Source of the DNA: Nocardia gamkensis NBRC 108242
GTDB taxonomy: Bacteria > Actinomycetota > Actinomycetes > Mycobacteriales > Mycobacteriaceae
NCBI RefSeq assembly: GCF_001612985.1
Contig: NZ_BDBM01000003.1
Span: 248,001-312,000 of the forward strand
Direction of reading: 5' to 3'
Length of the DNA stretch: 64,000 bases
Within the stretch, counting starts at the first letter, position 1; the number at the start of each line of letters is the position of its first letter. Below are positions 8,613 to 16,745 of the stretch, piece after piece. The notes below the pieces were generated by a model. That model ran no database searches and had not been told where the DNA came from. It saw only the letters and a program-made list of their open reading frames with translations. The translations under genes were made by a program, and so were the position numbers.

Positions 8613-9215
8613 TCAGCGTGCCGGAACCAGATCCACCTCGCAGCGGTAGGCCGGCGGCCGGAGTTCACCGGTCCGGAACGCCTCGCTCGCGCCCACGGCC
8701 TCGGCGGGCAGCCCCGCCGCGGTGAGGGCGCACGACTTGAAAGCCCGTGCCGCCAGACTCATCCGATGCTGCGCGTGATCGACCCGGTGCTCCAGTTCGG
8801 CGGGCAGGTCCACGCCCCACAACGCGACTTCGGTGAGGCCGCGATCGAGGCAGTCGAGCACCCCGGCGCGCACCCGGTCGTCGGACCGGTAGGTCTGCGC
8901 GGCCACGGCGACGGCCGTCGGCCAGGTGTCGTGCACCGGCGTGGTCAGCGACTGTTCCAGGTCGAGCACCGTGGCGCCGAGAATCCGCAGCGGACGCACG
9001 TTCGCGTGGTCGGCGACCAGAACTGTCACCTCCCACCCGGCGGTGGTGCGGTCGAACAGCCAGCCGCCCGCGTGACGGATCACCTCGGTCGCGCTCGGCG
9101 CGACGACCGCCAAGCGGTAGCGCAGCGGATGCCGCCGCGCATGGGCTCGCCAGCGTGCGACGGAGTGGAGTTCCCGAACACCTCGGTCGATGGAATCGAC
9201 GGATCGTCTGACCAT
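8613..9215 (-). CDS. Hypothetical protein, 200 aa
   Basis: I do not recognise this protein. It has 200 residues, no obvious signal peptide or membrane segment, and an N-terminal third rich in Arg and Trp (GGWLFDRTTAGWEVTVLVAD). Its C-terminus has several Cys (AFKSCALTA, AYRCEVDL). It converges with tetR, with only 20 nt between their stops. The start at 9215 is the longest ATG frame; the upstream sequence GGATGGGTAACC gives only a weak ribosome-binding site. A perfect Crp/GlxR-type site lies about 260 nt upstream. Confidence 0.6.
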   Translation of the reverse strand: MVRRSVDSIDRGVRELHSVARWRAHARRHPLRYRLAVVAPSATEVIRHAGGWLFDRTTAGWEVTVLVADHANVRPLRILGATVLDLEQSLTTPVHDTWPTAVAVAAQTYRSDDRVRAGVLDCLDRGLTEVALWGVDLPAELEHRVDHAQHRMSLAARAFKSCALTAAGLPAEAVGASEAFRTGELRPPAYRCEVDLVPAR

Positions 9216-9544
9216 GGTTACCCATCCCGTAATCGAACGTGCAGTTCAGGGCAGGTCCGACCGCGAAACTCGCGCGAGCGCACGCGGTCTCGCCGAAACT
9301 GGAATCGGCGAAGCCGTGCTCGGCGGCGCCCGCACGTCGAGCCGAACGGTCGAAGCCGGAGCAGACGGCGCGCCAGGGCTGATGACGGAGCCCGTGCCAC
9401 TCCACCGGAACCTACCGAACACACCGTAAATCGGTTCTTCCCACTGTGATAATGACCTTCCAGATTTGCATTATGTGATTTACATCACATCCGTGCCGAA
9501 GCGAGCCCGCACCCGTGCGTCACACACCGGCGCATGACCTGAAA
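9216..9544. other. Intergenic region with Crp/GlxR-type site
   Basis: About 330 nt between the start of the hypothetical gene and the stop of the enoyl-CoA hydratase. The only structure I see is the palindrome at 9473-9490. The AT-rich stretch around 9430-9490 is the likely promoter for the minus-strand gene at 8613. The short frames here lack ribosome-binding sites and recognisable domains. Confidence 0.55.
9473..9490. promoter_or_regulatory. Crp/GlxR-type palindrome
   Basis: ATGTGAT-TTAC-ATCACAT is a perfect 7-bp inverted repeat. Its core TGTGATTTACATCACA matches the actinobacterial Crp/GlxR consensus TGTGA-NNTANN-TCACA at every specified base. It lies about 260 nt upstream of the gene starting at 9215 (minus). 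A cAMP-receptor-type regulator is the natural candidate, which would tie this locus to carbon status. That link is inference from the motif. Confidence 0.65.
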
Positions 9545-10261
9545 TCACTTGGCGCGATTCATCACTCGATCGGCAGCGCGCCAGTGCTCGTCGGCTACCC
9601 AGAGCCGGGCGAACTCCGTGACAGCCTCCTCCGCGGGGACACCGCCGATCACCCGCTTGATCGCAGCGGCAGGCTCGCTCGCCAGGGACCGGGCCACGGC
9701 CCGCCAGTCCTTGTCGAATTCGGCACGCGGCAGCACCTTGTCCACCAGGCCGACTCGCTCGGCGGACGCGGCGTCGAGAATGGTGCCCGCACCGGCGAGC
9801 AGCAGCGCTCGCCCCGGCCCGACCAGCCGGGACAGCCGCTCGGCGCCACCCCACGCGGGCATGATCGCCAGCGACACCTGGTTGAACCCGATCTTGATGT
9901 CGTCGGCCGCGATCCGGATGTCCGCCGCCACCGCCACCTCGGCGCCGCCCCCGAGCGCGTGCCCGTTGAGTGCGGCGATCACCGGGCCGGGGAACGCGGC
10001 CAGCCGGTCGCAGATGCCGCGCATCCGCCGGGCCATGGCCGCCGCCTGCTCTTCGGTGCGCAGCGCGGCGAGTTCCTTCAGATCCCCGCCGGAGACGAAA
10101 GCGCGATCCCCCGCCCCGGTGATGACCAGTGCGCGGGCATCGGCGGCGGCGTCGATCGCCTTCTCCAGTTCGTCCATCGTGGCGGGCGCGATGGCGTTGC
10201 GGGCGTGCGGGCGATTGATGGTGACGACCGCCAATCCCGCGTCCAGCTCGAACTCGACCAT
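9545..10261 (-). CDS. Enoyl-CoA hydratase/isomerase (crotonase family)
   Basis: A 238-aa crotonase-fold enzyme. The oxyanion-hole segments are AFVSGGDLKEL (about 54-64) and NGHALGGGAEVA (99-110). Glu108 matches the first catalytic glutamate of enoyl-CoA hydratase, but the second position (FNQVSLA) is Gln. A double-bond isomerase or a hydratase with altered chemistry is therefore possible. AGGAG stands about 8 nt before the ATG at 10261. The gene is divergent from an acyl-CoA ligase and shares with it the palindrome at 10279. Reading frames extending upstream of 10261 are shadows of the ligase gene. Confidence 0.88.
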   Translation of the reverse strand: MVEFELDAGLAVVTINRPHARNAIAPATMDELEKAIDAAADARALVITGAGDRAFVSGGDLKELAALRTEEQAAAMARRMRGICDRLAAFPGPVIAALNGHALGGGAEVAVAADIRIAADDIKIGFNQVSLAIMPAWGGAERLSRLVGPGRALLLAGAGTILDAASAERVGLVDKVLPRAEFDKDWRAVARSLASEPAAAIKRVIGGVPAEEAVTEFARLWVADEHWRAADRVMNRAK

Positions 10262-10278
10262 TGCTTGTTCTCCTATAG

Positions 10279-10306
10279 GGAAATGTGATTCTCTTATCGA
10301 GAGAAC
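10279..10306. promoter_or_regulatory. Block I operator in divergent promoter (variant)
   Basis: GGAAATGTGATTCTC (10279-10293) is a variant of the GAGAAT-N3-ATTCTC palindrome found throughout block I. It is followed seven bases later by GAGAAC (10301-10306), so the region also reads ATTCTC-N7-GAGAAC. The site at 23403 has the same GGAAAT-N3-ATTCTC and N7 spacing. It lies between the crotonase (10261, minus) and the ligase (10355, plus) and so can serve both. Confidence 0.55.
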
Positions 10307-10354
10307 TATAGACGTATCTCGCGCGGCGCTCCGCCACGAGACAGGAGTTCGACG

Positions 10355-11914
10355 ATGCGCAAGATCCCCCTCGACCTGGTCCATCGCTACCAGGAGGAGG
10401 GTTGGTGGACCTCCGAGACGATCGGTGATCTCTTGGCAGGCGGGCTGGCCGCCGCGCCCGGCACCGCGTTTCGCATCCACTCCGCGGTGCGGCCGTGGTC
10501 GGGGACGTTCGGCGACGTCGAGCAGATCGCCCGCAGGCTGGCCGCCGGGTTGCGCCGCCGCGGCGTAGGTCCCGGCGACATGGTCGCCTTCCAGCTGCCG
10601 AACTGGATGGAGGCGGCGGCGGTGTTCTGGGCGTCGGCCTTCCTCGGCACGACGGTGGTGCCGATCGTCCACTTCTACGGGCGCAAGGAAGTCGGCTACA
10701 TCCTGGCGACGGTCCGGCCGAAGGTCTTCGTGACCACCGATCGGTTCGGCAACACCGAGTTCGCCCCCGGCCTGCGCGACGCGGTCCCGATCGTCGGCGT
10801 GGTGGGCGAGGATTTCGAGGAGCTGCTCGACCCGGCGCCCATGCCGGGGACCCTTCCGGCCGACCCCTCGGGGCCCGCGCTGATCGCGTTCACCTCCGGC
10901 ACCACCCGCGCCCCGAAAGGCGTGGTGCACAGCCACCGGACGCTGGGCCACGAGACCAGGCAACTGGCCGGGATGTACCCGGCCGACCGAGGCGACCAGC
11001 TCACCGGGGCGCCGGTCGGCCACTTCATCGGCATGGTGAACGCCTTCCTCATCCCGGTGCTCGACCGGGTGCCGATCAACCTGATCGATGTCTGGGATCC
11101 GGGCAGAGTGCTCGAGTTGATGCGCACCGAACACCTCACGGTGGGCGGCGGCGTGCCCTACTACGTCACCAGCCTGCTCGATCATCCGGACTACACGCCC
11201 GAGCATCTGCCCCAGCTGCGCTACGCGGGACTGGGCGGCGCGGCGGTGCCCGCCGCGATCACCACCCGTCTGGCGCGGACCGGTATCACCGTGTACCGCT
11301 CCTACGGCAGCACCGAACACCCCTCGATCACCGGATCGCACCCGACTGCCCCCGAGGCAAAACGGCTGTTCACCGACGGCGCCCCGCTGGCGGGCGCGGA
11401 GGTGCGACTGGCCGAGGACGGCGAAATCCTCAGTCGAGGACCGGATCTGTGCCTCGGCTACACCGATCCGGAGCTCACCCGGGCGGCCTTCGACGACGAC
11501 GGCTGGTACCACACCGGTGACATCGGCGTGCTGGACGCGGACGGTTACCTGACGATCACCGATCGCAAGTCCGACATGATCATCCGCGGCGGCGAGAACA
11601 TCAGCGCGCTCGAGGTCGAAGAGGTGCTGCTGACCCTGCCCGGCGTGACCGAGGCGGTGGCGGTCGCCGTGCCCGACGCCCGGCTCGGCGAGCGCACCGC
11701 CGCGGTGCTGCGCCTGCAGCCGGGGCGGGCCGCGCCGCACCTGGACGAATTGCGCGCGCACTTCGGCGGCGCCGGGCTGGCCAAGCAGAAGTGGCCGGAG
11801 GAAGTGCACGTCGTCGACGACTTCCCCCGTACCGCGAGCGGAAAGATCCAGAAGTTCGTGGTCCGCGCGAACCTGGCGGCCGCACGGGTCGAGGGCGTTG
11901 CGGTACAACTCTGA
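10355..11914 (+). CDS. AMP-dependent acyl-CoA synthetase/ligase
   Basis: A 519-aa ANL-superfamily ligase that activates a carboxylic acid to its CoA thioester. Visible motifs are the P-loop AFTSGTTRAPKGVVHS (about 180-195), RSYGSTEH (A5), GWYHTGDIG (A7), DRKSDMIIRGGENIS (A8) and the C-terminal lysine in ASGKIQK. ACAGGAG lies upstream of the ATG. It resembles medium/branched-chain or cyclohexanecarboxylate-type ligases more than long-chain FadD, but the acid is unknown. It is divergent from a crotonase and followed closely by an amidohydrolase with its own operator. Confidence 0.88.
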   Translation: MRKIPLDLVHRYQEEGWWTSETIGDLLAGGLAAAPGTAFRIHSAVRPWSGTFGDVEQIARRLAAGLRRRGVGPGDMVAFQLPNWMEAAAVFWASAFLGTTVVPIVHFYGRKEVGYILATVRPKVFVTTDRFGNTEFAPGLRDAVPIVGVVGEDFEELLDPAPMPGTLPADPSGPALIAFTSGTTRAPKGVVHSHRTLGHETRQLAGMYPADRGDQLTGAPVGHFIGMVNAFLIPVLDRVPINLIDVWDPGRVLELMRTEHLTVGGGVPYYVTSLLDHPDYTPEHLPQLRYAGLGGAAVPAAITTRLARTGITVYRSYGSTEHPSITGSHPTAPEAKRLFTDGAPLAGAEVRLAEDGEILSRGPDLCLGYTDPELTRAAFDDDGWYHTGDIGVLDADGYLTITDRKSDMIIRGGENISALEVEEVLLTLPGVTEAVAVAVPDARLGERTAAVLRLQPGRAAPHLDELRAHFGGAGLAKQKWPEEVHVVDDFPRTASGKIQKFVVRANLAAARVEGVAVQL

Positions 11915-11915
11915 A

Positions 11916-11930
11916 GAGAATAACATTCTC
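11916..11930. promoter_or_regulatory. Block I operator, perfect palindrome
   Basis: GAGAATAACATTCTC has perfect 6-bp arms with a 3-nt spacer. It lies two bases after the ligase stop and 22 nt before the ATG of the amidohydrolase at 11953, so it probably overlaps the promoter of an internal transcript. Together with 42586 it is the cleanest example of the shared palindrome. Confidence 0.65.
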
Positions 11931-11952
11931 ATTAATTGAAAAGGAGGCTTCC

Positions 11953-13146
11953 ATGACTGAAGTCGAGCTGCCCTACCAGCTCTTCGACGCCGACAACCAC
12001 CTGTACGAGACCAAAGACGCCCTCACCAGGTACCTGCCCAAGGAGTACGAGGGCACCATCCAGTACGTCGAGATCAAGGGCCGCACCAAGATCGCGGTGC
12101 TCGGCCAGATCAGCGAGTACATCCCCAATCCCACCTTCGACGTCGTGGCCCGGCCCGGCGCCATGGAGGAGTACTTCAAGCACGGCAACCCCGAGGGCAA
12201 GAGCAGGCGCGAGATCTTCGGTGAGCCAATGCGCGCGATCGAGGCCTTCCGCGATCCGGTGGAGCGCCTGAAGGTCATGGACAACCTGCAATTGCAGCGC
12301 GCGCTGATGTTCCCGACCCTGGCCAGCCTGGTCGAGGAGCGGATGCGCCACCATCCGGACCTGATCCACGCGGTGATCCACTCGCTGAACCAGTGGATGC
12401 TCGAAACCTGGGGCCAGGACGGCAATTACGTGCACTCCGGCCGCATCTTCACCGTCCCCGTGGTCAGCCTGCCGATCGTCGAGAAGGCGATCGCGGAACT
12501 GGACTGGGTCGTCGAGCACGGCGCCAAGGCGATCCTGGTGCGCCCGGCCCCGGTCCCCGGCCTGCGCGGCATGCGGTCGTTCGCGCTGCCCGAGTTCGAC
12601 CCGTTCTGGAAGCGGGTCGTCGAGCACGACGTGCTGGTCACCATGCACTCTTCGGACAGCGGCTATTCGCGCTTCGACGCCGAGTGGGACGGCAACAGCC
12701 TGGAGATGCTGCCGTTCAAGACCAACACCTTCGCGATGACCAACCAGTGGCGGCCGGTCACCGACGCCGTCGCGTCCTGGGTGTGCCACGGCGCGCTGAA
12801 CCGCTTCCCGGAACTGAAGGTCGCCGTCATCGAGAACGGTTCGTCGTGGCTGGAGCCGCTGCTGCAACAGCTGTCGGACGTCTACAAGAAGGCGCCGGAG
12901 GGCTTCGGCTTCCAGGATCCGGTGGAGACCCTCAAGCGCAGCCTCTATGTCAGCCCGTTCTGGGAGGAGGACCTGCAAAGGCTGTCGAACACGATCGGCG
13001 CCGATCACGTGCTCTTCGGCTCCGATTGGCCGCACCCGGAGGGCCTGGCCGAGCCGGCGCGCTACATCAACGAGATCAAGGACATGCCGCTGGCGGATCA
13101 GGCGAAGATCATGGGCGGCAACCTGGCGCGGCTGCTGAAGGTATGA
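11953..13146 (+). CDS. Amidohydrolase-2 family metal-dependent hydrolase/decarboxylase (COG2159)
   Basis: A 397-aa TIM-barrel protein of the family that includes ACMSD and gamma-resorcylate decarboxylase. The usual N-terminal His-x-His metal motif is replaced by FDADNHLYE, a D-x-N-H pattern seen in the actinobacterial branch. The C-terminal LFGSDWPHPEG supplies the conserved Asp. AAGGAGG stands 5 nt before the ATG at 11953. The gene overlaps the following ligase by 4 nt, so the two are co-translated. This suggests it makes or uses a carboxylic acid that the ligase activates. C-C hydrolysis or decarboxylation are both possible. Confidence 0.85.
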   Translation: MTEVELPYQLFDADNHLYETKDALTRYLPKEYEGTIQYVEIKGRTKIAVLGQISEYIPNPTFDVVARPGAMEEYFKHGNPEGKSRREIFGEPMRAIEAFRDPVERLKVMDNLQLQRALMFPTLASLVEERMRHHPDLIHAVIHSLNQWMLETWGQDGNYVHSGRIFTVPVVSLPIVEKAIAELDWVVEHGAKAILVRPAPVPGLRGMRSFALPEFDPFWKRVVEHDVLVTMHSSDSGYSRFDAEWDGNSLEMLPFKTNTFAMTNQWRPVTDAVASWVCHGALNRFPELKVAVIENGSSWLEPLLQQLSDVYKKAPEGFGFQDPVETLKRSLYVSPFWEEDLQRLSNTIGADHVLFGSDWPHPEGLAEPARYINEIKDMPLADQAKIMGGNLARLLKV

Positions 13147-14570
13147 CCTGGCAGACCCTCCCCGAGCTGGTCCTCGACGCGGCGGACCGCTTCGGCGACG
13201 CCGAAGCGGTCGTCGACGGGGACCTGCGGTGGAGCTTCACCGAACTCGCCGAGCGGGTGCGCCGGGCCGCGGGCGCCTTCGCCGCGGCGGGGATCGAGAA
13301 GGGCGACCGCGCGGCGATCTGGGCGCCGAACTCGGCGGAATGGATCGTCGCCGCGTTCGGCCTGCTCACCGCCGGCGGCGTCGTGGTGCCGGTGAGCACG
13401 CGTCTCAAGGCCGCGGAGGCGGGCGACATCATCCGCCGCAGCGGCGCCAAGGCGGTGCTGGTCCAGCAGGGGTTCCTCGGCGTCGACTACACCGGCGCCA
13501 CCGATGTGCCCGTGATCGACGTGAAGTCGGATTTCCTGGACGGGGGCGCACCGTTCGAGCGGAACGTCGCCGGCACCGACATCGCCGACGTCGTCTACAC
13601 CTCCGGTACCACCGGGCGTCCCAAGGGAGTGATGATGAATCACGCCCAGACGTTGCGCTTGTACGCGGAGTGGTGCGATCTCGCCGATCTGCGGGAGGGC
13701 GACCGTTATCTCATCGTCAACCCGTTCTTCCACACCTTCGGATACAAAGCGGGTCTGGTCGCCTCGCTCATCCGCGGCGCGACGATCCTTCCGGTGCCGG
13801 TGTTCGATGTCGATCGGGTGCTGGAATTGGTGGCCCGGGAGCGGATCACGATGCTGCCCGGACCGCCGACTCTCTACCACTCCCTGCTGGAGGCCGCGGG
13901 CGAGCACGATCTGTCCTCGCTGCGCGCGGCCGTCACCGGGGCGGCCGACATTCCGGTCGAACTCATCCGCCGGGTGCGCGAGGAACTCCCATTCCAGTCG
14001 ATCATGACCGGATACGGGCTGACCGAGGCGGGCACCGCGACCGCCTCCCGGCCCGGGGACACCTTCGAGCAGATCGCGACGACGGTCGGGAAACCCTGCG
14101 ACGGCGTGCGGATCCGCATCGCCGAAGACGGAGAGATCCTCGTCCGCGGTTACAGCGTGATGCAGGGCTACCTCGACGACCCGGAGGCGACGGCCCAGGC
14201 GATCGACGCCGAGGGCTGGTTGCACACCGGCGATCTGGGCAGCCTCGACACCGACGGCAGGTTGCGCATCGTCGGCCGCAAGAAGGACATGTTCATCGTC
14301 GGTGGGTTCAACGCCTATCCCGCCGAGATCGAGGGATTCCTGCTGGAACATCCCGCGGTCGCGCAGGCCGCCGTCGTCGGCGTGCCGGACGAACGGCTCG
14401 GGCAGGTCGGCCGAGCCTTCGTGGTGACGAGAAACCCCGTCACCGAGGACGAGTTGATCGCCTGGAGCCGGGACCGGATGGCGGGCTACAAGGTTCCGCG
14501 CTCGGTGCGTTTCCTGCGCGCCCTGCCGCTGAACGCGACCGGCAAGGTGATGAAGGACCAACTGCGGTAG
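13143..14570 (+). CDS. Acyl-CoA ligase resembling FadD3
   Basis: A 475-aa ANL ligase. Motifs: VYTSGTTGRPKGVMMNH (about 150-166), NPFFHTFGYKAGL, GYGLTEAG, GWLHTGDLG, GRKKDMFIVGGFNAYPAEIE and the lysine in ATGKVMK. The pattern NPFFH-FGYKAGL with PGPPT-YHSLL closely resembles actinobacterial FadD3, which activates the steroid CD-ring propionate HIP. I recall this similarity and have not aligned it. The ATG overlaps the amidohydrolase stop (ATGA). A polycyclic or alicyclic carboxylate is a reasonable guess for the substrate. Confidence 0.85.
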   Translation: MTWQTLPELVLDAADRFGDAEAVVDGDLRWSFTELAERVRRAAGAFAAAGIEKGDRAAIWAPNSAEWIVAAFGLLTAGGVVVPVSTRLKAAEAGDIIRRSGAKAVLVQQGFLGVDYTGATDVPVIDVKSDFLDGGAPFERNVAGTDIADVVYTSGTTGRPKGVMMNHAQTLRLYAEWCDLADLREGDRYLIVNPFFHTFGYKAGLVASLIRGATILPVPVFDVDRVLELVARERITMLPGPPTLYHSLLEAAGEHDLSSLRAAVTGAADIPVELIRRVREELPFQSIMTGYGLTEAGTATASRPGDTFEQIATTVGKPCDGVRIRIAEDGEILVRGYSVMQGYLDDPEATAQAIDAEGWLHTGDLGSLDTDGRLRIVGRKKDMFIVGGFNAYPAEIEGFLLEHPAVAQAAVVGVPDERLGQVGRAFVVTRNPVTEDELIAWSRDRMAGYKVPRSVRFLRALPLNATGKVMKDQLR

Positions 14571-14633
14571 CAGCCGACCCGGCGGCCTGCGCGACGGATA
14601 TCGTGCAGGCGCCGACCGCAGAGAGGATCCCGC

Positions 14634-15086
14634 ATGACCGAGTTCCATGATTTCGACGCCCTACGCGCCGCGGTGGGCTCCGTGCTCGGGCCCGGCGAGT
14701 GGCTCGAGATCGACCAGCGGCGCATCGACCTGTTCGCCGAGGCCACCGGCGACCACCAGTGGATTCACGTCGATCCCGGCCGCGCCGCGGACGGCCCGTA
14801 CGGGGCCACCATCGCCCACGGGTTCCTCACCCTCGCTCTGCTCGCGCCGATCAGCCAGCAGCTGATGTCGGTGCGCTCGGCCCGGATGGCGATCAACTAC
14901 GGGCTGAACAAGGTGCGCTTCATCAGCCCGGTCCGGGTCGGCAGCCGGGTGCGCGGCACCGTCACGCTCACCGCCGTCACCGATGTGCCCGGCGGGGTGC
15001 AGGCCGAACGCACCGTGACGATCATCGCCGAGGGCGCGGACAAGCCTGCCTGCGTCGCCGAGCACCTGGTCCGGTACCTGGCCTGA
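14634..15086 (+). CDS. MaoC-like (R)-specific enoyl-CoA hydratase
   Basis: A 150-aa single hot-dog MaoC dehydratase. The hydratase motif is intact: ATGDHQWIHVDPGRA, followed by GATIAHGFLTLAL, giving the catalytic Asp and His pair. AGAGGA stands upstream of the ATG at 14634. It would hydrate an enoyl-CoA to the (R)-3-hydroxyacyl-CoA. Its length and motif match the NodN/MaoC subgroup common beside acyl-CoA ligases. It is 63 nt after the FadD3-like gene and 7 nt before the next gene, so it is probably in the same operon. Confidence 0.88.
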   Translation: MTEFHDFDALRAAVGSVLGPGEWLEIDQRRIDLFAEATGDHQWIHVDPGRAADGPYGATIAHGFLTLALLAPISQQLMSVRSARMAINYGLNKVRFISPVRVGSRVRGTVTLTAVTDVPGGVQAERTVTIIAEGADKPACVAEHLVRYLA

Positions 15087-15093
15087 GCCGCCC

Positions 15094-16467
15094 GTGCTGA
15101 TTCGCAACGCCACGCTGTCCGCCAGCCCGCACACCGACGTGCGCTGGCGCGGTGGGCGCATCGTCGAGTGCGGCACCGGATTGCGGCCGCTGCCCGGCGA
15201 GGACGATCTGGACGCCCGCGGCGGCTGGTTGCTGCCCGGACTGCACGATCATCACCTCCATCTGCGGGCGCTCGCCGCGCAGGCCGGGTCGGTGCCGGTC
15301 GGGCCGCCGCACGTCCGGGATGCCGTCGCGTTCGCCGCGGCGCTGAGCCGGGCGGACGCCGAACTACCGGCGGGACAGTGGATTCGCGGCGTCGGCTACC
15401 ACGACAGTGTCGCGGGGCCGCTCGACCGGACGGTGCTCGACCGCCTGGTCCCGGATCGGCCGGTGCGGATCCAGCACCGATCCGGCGCGCTGTGGGTGCT
15501 GAACTCCCGCGGCTGCCGGGAGACCGGGGCGCTCGGCTGCGCGCTGCCGGGGATGGAGCGCGACCGGCGGGGCGAGGCGAACGGGCGCCTGTGGCGACTG
15601 GATTCCTGGCTCGGCGCCCGGGTCCCGCCCACCTCCGCCGATCCCGCGCTGATCAGCGCCCAGGCCGCGGCCGCGGGCGTCACCGGTTATACCGATGCCA
15701 CTCCGGGACTGTCGCAGCAGGACGTCACCGCCTTGGCCGAGGCGGTGGCGGCCGGAGCGATCCGGCAGCGGGTGCACTGCATGGCACCGCCCGGCGTGAC
15801 CGATCCCGGGCAGCAGCGATTCTCGTTGGGGCCGACCAAGATCCTGCTCGACGACACCGCACTCCCCTCGTTGCCGGAATTCGTAGAGCGCATCCGGGCA
15901 GCACACGCGGCCGCCAGGCCCGTCGCGGTGCACTGCGTGACCCGAGTGCAGCTGATCTTGACCATCGCCGCCCTCGACGAGGCGGGGCTGCTCGCCGGTG
16001 ACCGGATCGAGCACGGCGCCATGGTGCCCGCCGATCTCATGGAATGGTTGCGCCGCAAGCACGTTCCGGTGGTGACGCAACCGCATTTCCCGGTCGAGCG
16101 CGCCGAGCAGTACGCCCGCGAGGTGGCGGCCGAGGACCGGTGCGACCTGTGGCGGCTGGCCTCCCTGCTGACCGCCGGAGTCCCGGTGGCGGCCGGAACC
16201 GATGCCCCGTTCGGTGACGCCGACCCGTGGCGGGTGGTGCGCGCGGCCGTCGAACGCGAGCCGGCCGAGCGGATCTCGCTGCCCGCCGCGCTCGCCTTGT
16301 TCTCCGGGCATCCCGCGCGGCCCACCCTGCCGCGCGCCGTCGCCGCCGGGGCGGTCGCGGATCTGACCCTGCTGCGTGTGCCGCCGCGGGAGATCGGTGT
16401 GCCGGACCGGGAACTCGTCGCGGCCACCGTTGTGGACGGCACAGCGGTGTATGTGGCGATCGATTAG
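15094..16467 (+). CDS. Amidohydrolase-3 family (YtcJ-like) metal-dependent hydrolase
   Basis: A 457-aa TIM-barrel amidohydrolase with a complete metal set: LPGLHDHHLHL (about 47-57), AVHCVTR, DRIEHGAM and GTDAPFG. It starts with GTG at 15094, 7 nt after the MaoC stop. Family members hydrolyse C-N bonds of cyclic or N-acyl substrates. The presence of such an enzyme in a CoA-ester pathway suggests an amide, lactam or ring-opening step, but nothing in the sequence fixes the substrate. It closes the 11953-16467 operon. Confidence 0.8.
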   Translation: MLIRNATLSASPHTDVRWRGGRIVECGTGLRPLPGEDDLDARGGWLLPGLHDHHLHLRALAAQAGSVPVGPPHVRDAVAFAAALSRADAELPAGQWIRGVGYHDSVAGPLDRTVLDRLVPDRPVRIQHRSGALWVLNSRGCRETGALGCALPGMERDRRGEANGRLWRLDSWLGARVPPTSADPALISAQAAAAGVTGYTDATPGLSQQDVTALAEAVAAGAIRQRVHCMAPPGVTDPGQQRFSLGPTKILLDDTALPSLPEFVERIRAAHAAARPVAVHCVTRVQLILTIAALDEAGLLAGDRIEHGAMVPADLMEWLRRKHVPVVTQPHFPVERAEQYAREVAAEDRCDLWRLASLLTAGVPVAAGTDAPFGDADPWRVVRAAVEREPAERISLPAALALFSGHPARPTLPRAVAAGAVADLTLLRVPPREIGVPDRELVAATVVDGTAVYVAID

Positions 16468-16526
16468 TCCGCTCCAGCGGTGCCGGGGTCACCGTGCCGA
16501 TGCCCAGCGTGTCCTCCGATTCGTGT

Positions 16527-16541
16527 GAAAACATGATTCTC
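16527..16541. promoter_or_regulatory. Block I operator, weak variant
   Basis: GAAAACATGATTCTC has a perfect right arm (ATTCTC) and a left arm matching GAGAAT at 4 of 6 positions. It lies 119 nt upstream (centre to centre 133) of the stronger site at 16660 in the same promoter region. It may be an auxiliary site or chance. Confidence 0.35.
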
Positions 16542-16659
16542 ACTCATGGATAATGCGCTCCCCAGCCTACGGAGCCGTCGATGGTCGACGAAACACCGGG
16601 ATGACGTCCCCGTCCTGTCGACCCGGCCCGACGCGAGGTGTATCGTCTACTAGAGATAC

Positions 16660-16674
16660 GAGAGTGACATTCTC
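16660..16674. promoter_or_regulatory. Block I operator
   Basis: GAGAGTGACATTCTC matches the palindrome GAGAAT-N3-ATTCTC at 11 of 12 arm positions and the 11916 site at 13 of 15. It lies 72 nt before the start of the amidohydrolase at 16746, a good position for repressor control. Confidence 0.6.
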
Positions 16675-16745
16675 TTCTTAGAAGATCTATCGTCTCGAAC
16701 TGCCGGAGCGCAGCCCGGCGCAGCGCGCGAACAGCGAGGAGTCAC

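Larger units (their letters stand above)
16468..16745. other. Promoter region with two block I palindromes
   Basis: A 278-nt AT-enriched gap before the second amidohydrolase-2 gene. It contains palindrome variants at 16527-16541 and 16660-16674. No small gene is convincing here. The CTAGAGATACGAG stretch around 16650 is the likely promoter core. Confidence 0.55.

Noticed and set aside
10262..11932. Long N-terminal extension of the crotonase at 9545
   Set aside because: It is antisense to the ligase; the ATG at 10261 has AGGAG and begins the crotonase fold.
12393..13142. Extension of the FadD3-like ligase upstream over the amidohydrolase
   Set aside because: It is the amidohydrolase gene in another frame; ATGA overlap at 13143 sets the start.
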